The position numbers and the translations under genes were made by a program. 5,157 nucleotides of DNA from assembly GCA_018065885.1 (NCBI GenBank), contig JAGHSL010000128.1:1-5157 (forward strand). The letters are read 5' to 3'. Under the pieces are notes generated by a model. The model was not told where the DNA came from, did no database searches, and saw only the letters and a program-made list of their open reading frames with translations. Numbering within the stretch: the stretch's first letter is position 1; every line of letters starts with the position of its first letter. The stretch comes from Candidatus Limimorpha equi. GTDB taxonomy: Bacteria > Bacteroidota > Bacteroidia > Bacteroidales > F082. Positions 1 through 5,157 of the stretch are shown in pieces.

Positions 1-2
1 AC

Positions 3-458
3 GATGTCATCCGTTTCACATTTGATGATGTTGACAACGCGCAAAACTCGACTTGTTACATCGAAGGCACTTATTCACGTGAAAACAACAACACGATGGG
101 TGTGCTGCGCAATGTGGAATATCATGGCCTTGAATGTATGAATGGCACTGTGGTTTCGGCCACTTCGCAAGGCATTTTTGATTTTTTCTCCTTCCGGAAT
201 CTTGTCACGCCTGATGGCGAACAGGTCTCAATGGATCATGTAAAGCAATGGAAACAAATCGCTTCATCAGGACAATGGCAGAACAACAGCGAATTTGATT
301 CTGAGAACGATACGGAAGTTGTCGAGGAATACCGCAGTGCCCTCATCATGCTGGTCCTCGACTGCTCCAGTTCCTTGAGCGGCGACTTCGCCAACATGAA
401 ATCGGCTGCCAATCAGTTTATCGAGACTTTAAGCGGCAGCTATTCCGGCAATCATTAA
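3..458 (+). CDS. 3' part of a secreted-type protein ending in a truncated vWA-like (MIDAS) segment
   Basis: The frame is open from the left edge, so the start is outside the window and 151 residues are visible. I do not recognise the bulk of the protein. Visible residues 1-110 are polar and rich in Asn, Asp and Ser, with no membrane segment. The last 40 residues start with a hydrophobic strand and a DCSSS motif (D120, S122, S124), which fits the DxSxS metal-binding MIDAS loop of von Willebrand A domains. A helix-like stretch (NMKSAANQFIETL) follows, then a short Gly/Ser-rich tail ending GNH. A full vWA domain is about 180 residues, so only its first strand, MIDAS loop and first helix are present. 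From memory, similar short tails occur in Bacteroidota secreted proteins; this was not checked. An internal ATG at 96 is possible, but the reading frame clearly continues upstream. The TAA stop (456-458) overlaps the stop of the convergent gene. The function is unknown, and metal or protein binding by the tail is inference. Confidence 0.75.
   Translation, partial: DVIRFTFDDVDNAQNSTCYIEGTYSRENNNTMGVLRNVEYHGLECMNGTVVSATSQGIFDFFSFRNLVTPDGEQVSMDHVKQWKQIASSGQWQNNSEFDSENDTEVVEEYRSALIMLVLDCSSSLSGDFANMKSAANQFIETLSGSYSGNH
455..458. other. Overlapping stop codons of two convergent genes (TTAA)
   Basis: The + gene stops with TAA at 456-458, and the - gene stops with TAA read from 457 to 455. The palindrome TTAA therefore supplies both stops and there is no intergenic DNA. 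Transcripts from both sides must run into the opposing coding sequence before ending. Confidence 0.9.
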
Positions 459-3010
459 TGCTTGAATTGAATGCCTTCGACTTCGGAAACCGAACCGTCT
501 GAATGAATGTTTACAGGAATGAAGGCGAAGCTCCAGCGCAAGCCTTGATAAGTCTTAGGGGCGAGAATCTCAACGAGGTTCTCGCCTTTTTTTAAGTGAA
601 TCTTTGCCGGCTCGCGCATCCAGTAAAACTGCTCGTCGGTGTATGGCTCTTCTTCTTCGGGTTGCGCCCAAGTATTGTAATGATAATCGTATTTCCCCGG
701 CTCTTGCCATTCGATGGCAGGAAGGATTTCTTCCCCATTGACAAAACATTGGCTTCCGCCTTCCCAATGATGCTGTGTGCCAATGCCGTAGCCGTTGCGG
801 TTGGAACGCGCGGGCGTGTCGAATCCAATCCATGCCTGAATGTCCATGTCATTTTCGGCAATGATGACGGTTTGCGCCGAGGCCGAAGCCGTGTCGTTGG
901 TTGCAAAGCCGTATTGCTTGCAAAATGCGTCCAAATCGACGGCACCGCCAAAAGCGGTTTGAGGAGCATTGCCGTCAATGCTTACTCGCCATTCGATTTC
1001 GGAATTGGCCGCCCAGCGCATTTTCTCCTTGTGGAAACGGTCGCGATGGACTTTCATTTTTTCCTCAAAATTGGCAAGCCGCGAACCTGCAATGGTGTAT
1101 GGCCCCGAAGGCAGATTTTCGTTGGCGATTTCACCCGCATTGCCGCCATTCCAAAAGCGTTCTGAAAAAGCCATCATGCCGCTAATCATGCCGTTATGCA
1201 ACGCAATGTTCTCTTTGTCATCAACCCTGACATCGTTCCAAAGGCAAAGCGTGCCGCCAAGGGCTTTGGTGGTATCGGGCACTTGCTGGGCTGCTGCCGT
1301 ATGAAGAAAGGCGCGGTTGGTGAAAACCATCGGGTCATAATAATTCAAGTAGCCGACAAATGAATCAACATATTTCCCTGGCTTACTCGAAATGGCGGCG
1401 TTAGAGCCTTCGGCTTCATTCCAAATCTGACGTATAGTGTTTTCGGAAGCCGGCAGTCCGGGTGCCCATGCGATGGCTTGACGGCCATTTCTTGCGACGA
1501 TGTCTTCCGCCCAGCGCATAAAACCTTGCGGGTCAGCAATGTGGATTTCATCGGAACCGATGTGAAAATACGGACACGATTCTGCCAGAATTTCATCGAA
1601 AAATTCCTGCAAACAAGTCTCAAGAATCGTTTTCCCTTCTTCAGAATCCATGCTCACGCCAAAAGTATTATTAAAATATGTGGAGTGTCCGGGCATGTCG
1701 ATTTCTGGAATTACGGTAATGCCTCTCTCCTTTGCGTAGGTGATGACTTCACGGATTTCGTCGTAAGTGTAGAATTTGCCTTCGTCGCGGCCTTCGCGTT
1801 GATATTGAGGATCATTGAGTTGTGGATAAGCCTTGCATTCGATGCGCCACGCCGGATGGTCGGTCAGATGCCAATGAAAATAGTTCAGCTTGTAGAAACT
1901 CATTAGGTCAAGCGTTTCTTTGAGCATCTCAATGGACTGATAATTGCGCCCCGTGTCGTGCATGAATGTACGGACAGGATAACTTGGCCAGTCGTGAATT
2001 TTCACATTTGGCATATTACCGTCGCTGTCGATGAGTTGAATGAGAGTTGGAATCGCCAATTTTGTGTTGCCCGAAAGGGTTGCAATTCCATTGTCAGTAA
2101 TAATTTGATATTCTTCCGGATTATCAAATACGATGTTCGTATCTATCTTTATTTCAATGAATTTTGATTTTTTCGAACTGAGCATTTCAAACTCTTTCGG
2201 CTCAGGAATGATGTCGTTGTCAGCGGCCATTTCGTAAAACCGCACATAATCGATGTCCATCTCCATAGGCAGTTTATCGGGGTCAATGTCCGACAGTTTG
2301 CTTTGCTGGAATTGTGCGCTGAGAATAAGGTAAAAATCGTTGTCGGCAAAAGGAAACTGCCCGTTTTCGCCTTGATTGAACCGAGGATAATAGAAAGTGC
2401 GTTTGTCGTTAATGAAAAAAACAAGGCTGTCAGGATATTTTTCAACGGCATAAACATTGTAGTTTTCAGGGTTAAACTTCGCGCGTGTGCCAGAGTTTGG
2501 CCGTTTCGTCTTTTTCAAAATTTCGGTATAGTAGGAATGGACATAATGCGTGACATAATCATCGTTATCGTAATGCTCCATAATGTCAATTTCGCCACCA
2601 TAAGGCCAAGGAATTTTGCTTCCCGATTGCGGCATCATCCAAATGGCAGGCCAGAAACCAGTTGAGGCTGAGAATTTTGCACAGATTTCAATGCGCCCGA
2701 AGCCAAAGGCTTTCTTGTTCCACGACCATAATCCGCCCGTAAGGTAAGGTGCTTCGTCATCGGGCAAAAAGTTGTTTTTCATGCCTTTTAGAATAAGATT
2801 CCCGTCACGAAAGTCATACAAAGCCGAATCCAAGGCCATTAGTTGAGCCCATTCAGGTTCATGACGATAGATTTTTGTCCAAAATTGATTGTCGATTTCG
2901 TTATTGTTGAATTCATCGTTCCAACTTAAAATCCATCTTTGGTCTTGCGGAATTGTTTGAGAATCAATGCCGAATAGGAATTGAAATAATAGGATGGCGA
3001 ATTTTATCAT
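455..3010 (-). CDS. Secreted GH16-GH20 fusion glycosidase (endo-glycanase plus beta-N-acetylhexosaminidase)
   Basis: The product has 851 residues. Residues 1-17 form a signal peptide (MIKFAILLFQFLFGIDS) with no lipobox Cys, so it is probably periplasmic or secreted. Residues about 26-260 are a GH16 domain: GGEIDIMEH carries the ExDxxE catalytic motif (E140 nucleophile, D142, E145 acid/base), and it ends with the typical MDIDYVRFYE. Residues about 280-342 resemble the GH20 N-terminal alpha/beta domain. Residues about 343-620 are the GH20 barrel: R347, HWHLTDHPAWR (379-389), PEIDMPGH (435-442) and HIGSDE with the catalytic pair D487-E488. Residues about 665-850 are a beta-rich domain seen C-terminal in Bacteroidota GH20 proteins, with no clear function. 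GH20 enzymes release terminal beta-GlcNAc or GalNAc with the substrate acetamido group as nucleophile. The GH16 part resembles the mucin O-glycanase/endo-beta-galactosidase type (for example YYPR followed by GQFPF), but a beta-glucanase is not excluded. I chose ATG 3010 because the signal peptide starts there; the longer TTG start at 3193 would prepend 61 residues and run into the divergent gene. The TAA stop overlaps that of the convergent gene. Confidence 0.93.
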   Translation of the reverse strand: MIKFAILLFQFLFGIDSQTIPQDQRWILSWNDEFNNNEIDNQFWTKIYRHEPEWAQLMALDSALYDFRDGNLILKGMKNNFLPDDEAPYLTGGLWSWNKKAFGFGRIEICAKFSASTGFWPAIWMMPQSGSKIPWPYGGEIDIMEHYDNDDYVTHYVHSYYTEILKKTKRPNSGTRAKFNPENYNVYAVEKYPDSLVFFINDKRTFYYPRFNQGENGQFPFADNDFYLILSAQFQQSKLSDIDPDKLPMEMDIDYVRFYEMAADNDIIPEPKEFEMLSSKKSKFIEIKIDTNIVFDNPEEYQIITDNGIATLSGNTKLAIPTLIQLIDSDGNMPNVKIHDWPSYPVRTFMHDTGRNYQSIEMLKETLDLMSFYKLNYFHWHLTDHPAWRIECKAYPQLNDPQYQREGRDEGKFYTYDEIREVITYAKERGITVIPEIDMPGHSTYFNNTFGVSMDSEEGKTILETCLQEFFDEILAESCPYFHIGSDEIHIADPQGFMRWAEDIVARNGRQAIAWAPGLPASENTIRQIWNEAEGSNAAISSKPGKYVDSFVGYLNYYDPMVFTNRAFLHTAAAQQVPDTTKALGGTLCLWNDVRVDDKENIALHNGMISGMMAFSERFWNGGNAGEIANENLPSGPYTIAGSRLANFEEKMKVHRDRFHKEKMRWAANSEIEWRVSIDGNAPQTAFGGAVDLDAFCKQYGFATNDTASASAQTVIIAENDMDIQAWIGFDTPARSNRNGYGIGTQHHWEGGSQCFVNGEEILPAIEWQEPGKYDYHYNTWAQPEEEEPYTDEQFYWMREPAKIHLKKGENLVEILAPKTYQGLRWSFAFIPVNIHSDGSVSEVEGIQFKH
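560..593 (+). terminator. Strong intrinsic terminator for the vWA-tailed gene, inside antisense coding sequence
   Basis: Bases 560-571 (GGCGAGAATCTC) pair with 575-586 (GAGGTTCTCGCC) as a 12-pair stem with one T-G wobble (568/578) and a three-base loop (AAC). Seven Ts follow directly at 587-593. This is the textbook form of a Rho-independent terminator reading on the + strand. It sits 101 bases after the stop of the + gene ending at 458. It lies wholly within the coding region of the convergent glycosidase gene, antisense to residues 807-817 (KKGENLVEILA). On the - strand the hairpin is preceded by A7 and followed by no T-run, so it should not stop the glycosidase transcript. Confidence 0.85.
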
Positions 3011-3020
3011 GGTGAAAATT

Positions 3021-3054
3021 TTTGGTAAAAATACATTTTTGTTTTGTACTTTTG
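3021..3054 (+). promoter_or_regulatory. Bacteroidota-type promoter for the esterase gene
   Basis: TACTTTTG at 3047-3054 matches the Bacteroidota -7 consensus TAnnTTTG at every fixed position. TTTG at 3021-3024 is a possible -33 element. The 22-base spacer is slightly longer than the usual 19-21, so the -33 part is less certain. Transcription would start near 3059-3062, leaving a leader of only about 10 bases before ATG 3071. Confidence 0.6.
3026..3033 (-). promoter_or_regulatory. Weak candidate -7 box for the GH16-GH20 gene
   Basis: Read on the - strand these bases are TATTTTTA, which matches TAnnTTTG except for the last base. The box lies 15 bases upstream of ATG 3010. No good TTTG -33 element is found about 20 bases further upstream, so this may be chance in AT-rich DNA. 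If real, it overlaps the spacer of the rightward promoter, and the two would compete for polymerase. Confidence 0.25.
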
Positions 3055-3070
3055 TCGGAAATTGGAAAAA

Positions 3071-4702
3071 ATGAAGAAGATTTCGCTCATCGTATTGGCT
3101 TTTGTGTTGGGAATAAGTGAGGCTTATTCGTTTTTTCAGTGTGATGTCAAGCGATTTTCTGAATTTGCTGAGACTGAAAGCGTTGAAAATCAATGTAAAA
3201 ATGAAACTTTGGAATTGCCTTTGCTCGAAGTTCCGTCAATTTATCGCGGCAATTTTGGTTCAAAGGAATACGCGGTTTTTGTGGAGGCAAGTGATGCAAA
3301 CGAATTGAAAGGCCATTATTTGGCTTTGGACAAGGAAATTTCTGATTCGATTGCTTTTCGGTTGTCCTTTGATGGCAAAAACCTGCGCTTTGTTTCGCAA
3401 AAAATAAATATTTGTCAGAAAGTGAACAGGTTGCATTCGGATTCTCAGATAATTGAAGGTTTCATACAGCATTCTCTTCAAAATCAGACGTATTTCAGTT
3501 TTTCACCTTACGAAATTCCGCAATTCATTGAATATGATTCCATAAGGTATCGGCAATCCAAGTTTAACGTCAAGAGAATCGACCAAGTGCATTTCGCAAA
3601 TGTCAATGGCTATTGGACGGAATTGGATGAGCGTTCAAATTCGTCAGGTGACATGATTTTGCAACTGAAACAGGTTTTGAATGAGCGTGACCTTAACCTT
3701 TTTATGGACGTCTATCTTCCTGAAAATGATACGCTTGCAAAGCGTCCGTTTGTCATGCTGATTCATGGCGGGTCTTTTTATTACGGCACGCGGAAAGACC
3801 AGACCATTTCGTCGCTTTGCGAACATTTGGCTTCGTTGGGTTATGTGGCTGCTTCCATTGACTATAGGATTGGTTTTCAGACTACTAAGGACGGCATTGA
3901 GCGTGCTGGCTATTGTGCCATTCAAGATGCTCACGCTGCCATGCGTTTCGTGACGGCCAACCAGGATGCTTTTGGCGTTGACACTTCCATGATGTTTGCT
4001 GGCGGTTGCAGTGCAGGCAGCATTACGGCTTTGGGTCTTGCCTTCATGACCAATGAAACGCGTCCACAATCGACACGAGCAAGTCTTTTGAATACGGAAC
4101 TCGGTGATATTGAGACAAGTGGAAACGAGATTGACGCTCATTTTTCGCTAAAAGGTGTCATCGACATGTGGGGTGCCATGCCGAATCTTGATATGCTTGA
4201 AGGGAAAAACATTCCAGTTGTGGCTTTCCACGGCGATGCCGATAACATTGTTCCATACGGTTATGATTTTCCTTTTGGCAAAACCAAACGACTTAAAAAG
4301 CTGTTTTTCAACGAAATGTATGGTTCTGCATGTATTGTGAAGAGGGAAAAGGAATTGGGCGTGAAGTCGGAACTTTACACTTTTGAAGGTTTCAAGCATT
4401 CGCCGCAACTGACGGATAAGAAATTGAACGACAATTATTACTTCATTCAAGATAAAATGTGCGTGTTTTTGGGTGAAATCATCCGTGCGGAAAAGCCTCA
4501 GATTGTGAAACGCAACGGCTGGTACCAGTTGGACGGTGAAGTTTATCAATGGAATTGGGCGGCTGAAGGTGGCTTGATTGTGGAAAACAAACAAGGCAAG
4601 GCTAAAGTCGTCTGGATTGGTAATGCACCGCAAAACAAATTGAAACTGTCTGGCATTCAGAAATATGGAATTGGATTTACACAAGAAACAAGAATTAAAT
4701 AA
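3071..4702 (+). CDS. Secreted alpha/beta-hydrolase, carboxylesterase type, with extra N-terminal module
   Basis: The product has 543 residues. Residues 1-20 are a signal peptide (MKKISLIVLAFVLGISEAYS) without a lipobox. Residues about 21-195 match no family I recognise. Residues about 205-475 are an alpha/beta-hydrolase of the Aes/BD-FAE-like esterase type. DVYLPE leads into the oxyanion motif HGGSFYYG (232-239), then DYRIGF (264-269), the nucleophile motif GCSAG (312-316, Ser314), HGDADNIVP with the likely acid D391, and the likely catalytic H443 in GFKHSP. The triad appears complete, so it should be active on carboxylic esters; the substrate is not shown. Residues about 480-543 form a short beta-rich tail (WNWAAEGG, VVWIG, YGIGF) that faintly recalls a PKD-like domain. 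ATG 3071 was chosen because it starts the signal peptide; TTG at 3044 would overlap the promoter box. The gene is divergent from the GH16-GH20 gene, which suggests, but does not prove, a role in removing ester groups from the same glycans. The N-terminal third is clearly more AT-rich than the catalytic part. Confidence 0.88.
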   Translation: MKKISLIVLAFVLGISEAYSFFQCDVKRFSEFAETESVENQCKNETLELPLLEVPSIYRGNFGSKEYAVFVEASDANELKGHYLALDKEISDSIAFRLSFDGKNLRFVSQKINICQKVNRLHSDSQIIEGFIQHSLQNQTYFSFSPYEIPQFIEYDSIRYRQSKFNVKRIDQVHFANVNGYWTELDERSNSSGDMILQLKQVLNERDLNLFMDVYLPENDTLAKRPFVMLIHGGSFYYGTRKDQTISSLCEHLASLGYVAASIDYRIGFQTTKDGIERAGYCAIQDAHAAMRFVTANQDAFGVDTSMMFAGGCSAGSITALGLAFMTNETRPQSTRASLLNTELGDIETSGNEIDAHFSLKGVIDMWGAMPNLDMLEGKNIPVVAFHGDADNIVPYGYDFPFGKTKRLKKLFFNEMYGSACIVKREKELGVKSELYTFEGFKHSPQLTDKKLNDNYYFIQDKMCVFLGEIIRAEKPQIVKRNGWYQLDGEVYQWNWAAEGGLIVENKQGKAKVVWIGNAPQNKLKLSGIQKYGIGFTQETRIK

Positions 4703-4712
4703 ACTGTAAAAA
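4703..4712 (+). promoter_or_regulatory. Ten-base A-rich gap and translation start region of the folate gene
   Basis: Only ACTGTAAAAA separates the esterase stop from the next ATG. It has no Shine-Dalgarno motif, terminator or room for a promoter. The A-run just before the ATG is the usual Bacteroidota initiation context. Co-transcription with the esterase, perhaps with translational coupling, is the simplest reading. A promoter within the end of the esterase gene cannot be excluded. Confidence 0.5.
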
Positions 4713-5157
4713 ATGGATAAGAAATCATTAAGGGCCGAAATCAAGGCATTGAAAAAACAGCATACCAAGGAACAGTTATCGGAGCAATCGGAAAAAATTC
4801 TCGCTAAGTTGGAACGGCATCCCGATTTCGTGAAAGCGGAGCGCGTCATGCTTTACAGCGCTTTGCCCGACGAGGTGCAGACGCAGGCTTTCCTTGAAAG
4901 ATGGCATCTGAAAAAGCAAATCATTCTGCCAACCGTCGTTGGCGACGACATTATTCCTGTAGCCTACGAAAAAGACACGGATTTTGCCGTCGGCGATTTC
5001 AACATCTTGGAGCCTCAAAACGAACCATACAAAGGCGGTTTTGACCTGATTGTCGTCCCAGGCGTTGCCTTCGACCGCAATGGCAACCGCTTGGGTCGAG
5101 GCCGAGGCTATTACGACCGCTTCCTTTGCCAGCATCCCGATGTCAAACGCATTGGCA
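4713..5157 (+). CDS. 5-formyltetrahydrofolate cyclo-ligase, 5' part (cut by window edge)
   Basis: The frame is open to the right edge and gives 148 residues. The usual family length is about 175-200, so roughly 30-50 residues are missing beyond the window. The enzyme (MTHFS, also called 5,10-methenyltetrahydrofolate synthetase) converts 5-formyl-tetrahydrofolate and ATP to 5,10-methenyl-tetrahydrofolate, ADP and phosphate in the cytoplasm, returning this folate to one-carbon metabolism. The family signature is clear: VVPGVAFD (114-121), then RLGRGRGYYDRF (126-137), the ATP/folate site loop. The N-terminus starts with a basic Lys/Arg-rich helix (MDKKSLRAEIKALKKQ) typical of the family, followed by VMLYSALPDEVQT (45-57). 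There is no signal peptide. ATG 4713 is the natural start, being ten bases after the esterase stop with the family N-terminus complete. It is the most GC-rich part sampled (36 of 60 bases at 5041-5100). Confidence 0.95.
   Translation, partial: MDKKSLRAEIKALKKQHTKEQLSEQSEKILAKLERHPDFVKAERVMLYSALPDEVQTQAFLERWHLKKQIILPTVVGDDIIPVAYEKDTDFAVGDFNILEPQNEPYKGGFDLIVVPGVAFDRNGNRLGRGRGYYDRFLCQHPDVKRIG

Larger units (their letters stand above)
3011..3070. promoter_or_regulatory. Compact divergent intergenic control region
   Basis: These 60 AT-rich bases separate the start codons of the leftward GH16-GH20 gene (3010) and the rightward esterase gene (3071). Both promoters and any shared operator must fit here or overlap the coding starts. 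I saw no clear inverted repeat that would mark a regulator site; AAAATTTT (3016-3023) is too simple to call. Neither start has a classical Shine-Dalgarno sequence, although GGAA at 3064-3067 lies close to the esterase ATG. A-rich leaders are usual in Bacteroidota. Confidence 0.75.

Noticed and set aside
74..83. Ten-base palindrome TTCACGTGAA as a regulator site
   Set aside because: It lies inside coding sequence far from any promoter, and a single short palindrome is expected by chance.
405..440. Inverted repeat GCTGCC/GGCAGC as a terminator for the glycosidase transcript
   Set aside because: It has a six-pair stem with a 24-base loop and no T-run on the - strand, within coding sequence. It is likely chance.
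479..499. Hairpin TTCGG-AAA-CCGAA just after the convergent stops, as a terminator
   Set aside because: It has only five continuous pairs plus three more beyond a bulge, and no T-run follows on either strand. The hairpin at 560-593 is far stronger.
650..662. Repeated TCT/CTT triplets as a microsatellite
   Set aside because: It only encodes a run of four Glu (residues 785-788) in the C-terminal domain and is too short to call a repeat.
596..1165. A long open frame (189 codons) on the + strand opposite the glycosidase
   Set aside because: It is antisense to well-conserved GH20 and C-terminal domain sequence, its translation has no recognisable domain, and similar open frames occur in other phases here. 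It is a shadow of the real gene.
2050..3010. GC shift between the GH16 and GH20 halves as proof of recent fusion
   Set aside because: Sampled 60-base rows in the GH16 half range from about 28% to 50% and overlap those of the GH20 half (about 43-55%). The trend is too weak and uneven to support a recent join.
3011..3193. A 61-residue N-terminal extension of the GH16-GH20 protein from a TTG codon at 3193
   Set aside because: It would overlap the divergent esterase coding sequence and place a signal peptide 61 residues inside the protein. ATG 3010 starts the signal peptide exactly.
4148..4849. A 233-codon open frame on the - strand opposite the esterase end and the folate gene
   Set aside because: It spans the junction of two clearly coding + strand genes. 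Its translation is Phe/Cys/Leu-rich with no motif, as expected for antisense of AT-rich coding DNA.

Overview
The window looks like the chromosome of a Bacteroidales-type bacterium (phylum Bacteroidota), probably gut- or rumen-associated. Three things point there. There is an exact TAnnTTTG -7 promoter box, the Bacteroidota form. Starts are preceded by A-rich sequence rather than clear Shine-Dalgarno sites. The protein families (multidomain secreted glycoside hydrolase, secreted esterase, a C-terminal vWA-like tail after a low-complexity secreted-type protein) are typical of glycan-degrading Bacteroidales. The species cannot be named from this sequence. All genes end in TAA where a stop is visible. 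No tRNA, rRNA, CRISPR array, insertion sequence or attachment site was found.

Layout. (1) Positions 3-458, + strand: the 3' end of a gene whose start lies outside the window. Its product ends in a MIDAS-bearing stub of a von Willebrand A fold. (2) Positions 455-3010, - strand: a complete 851-residue secreted enzyme that joins a GH16 endo-glycanase domain to a GH20 beta-N-acetylhexosaminidase and a C-terminal beta-rich domain. It converges on gene 1 with overlapping stop codons (TTAA). A strong intrinsic terminator reading on the + strand (560-593), suited to gene 1, lies inside the antisense of this gene's coding region. (3) Positions 3011-3070: a 60-base divergent control region. It carries a good promoter for the rightward gene and a weak candidate for the leftward one. 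(4) Positions 3071-4702, + strand: a complete 543-residue secreted alpha/beta-hydrolase (carboxylesterase type) with an unassigned N-terminal module of about 190 residues. (5) Positions 4713-5157, + strand: the first 148 residues of 5-formyltetrahydrofolate cyclo-ligase, ten bases after the esterase stop and probably co-transcribed with it.

How the genes may work together. The GH16-GH20 enzyme makes sense as a two-step machine for host-type beta-1,4-galactose/N-acetylglucosamine chains. The GH16 part would cut inside the chain, and the GH20 part would remove the terminal N-acetylglucosamine this exposes. The divergent secreted esterase could remove ester groups (for example O-acetyl) from the same or another glycan. 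Both ideas are inference from family membership. The folate enzyme is housekeeping and appears linked only by transcription. The most notable observations are the GH16-GH20 fusion and the terminator embedded in antisense coding sequence.
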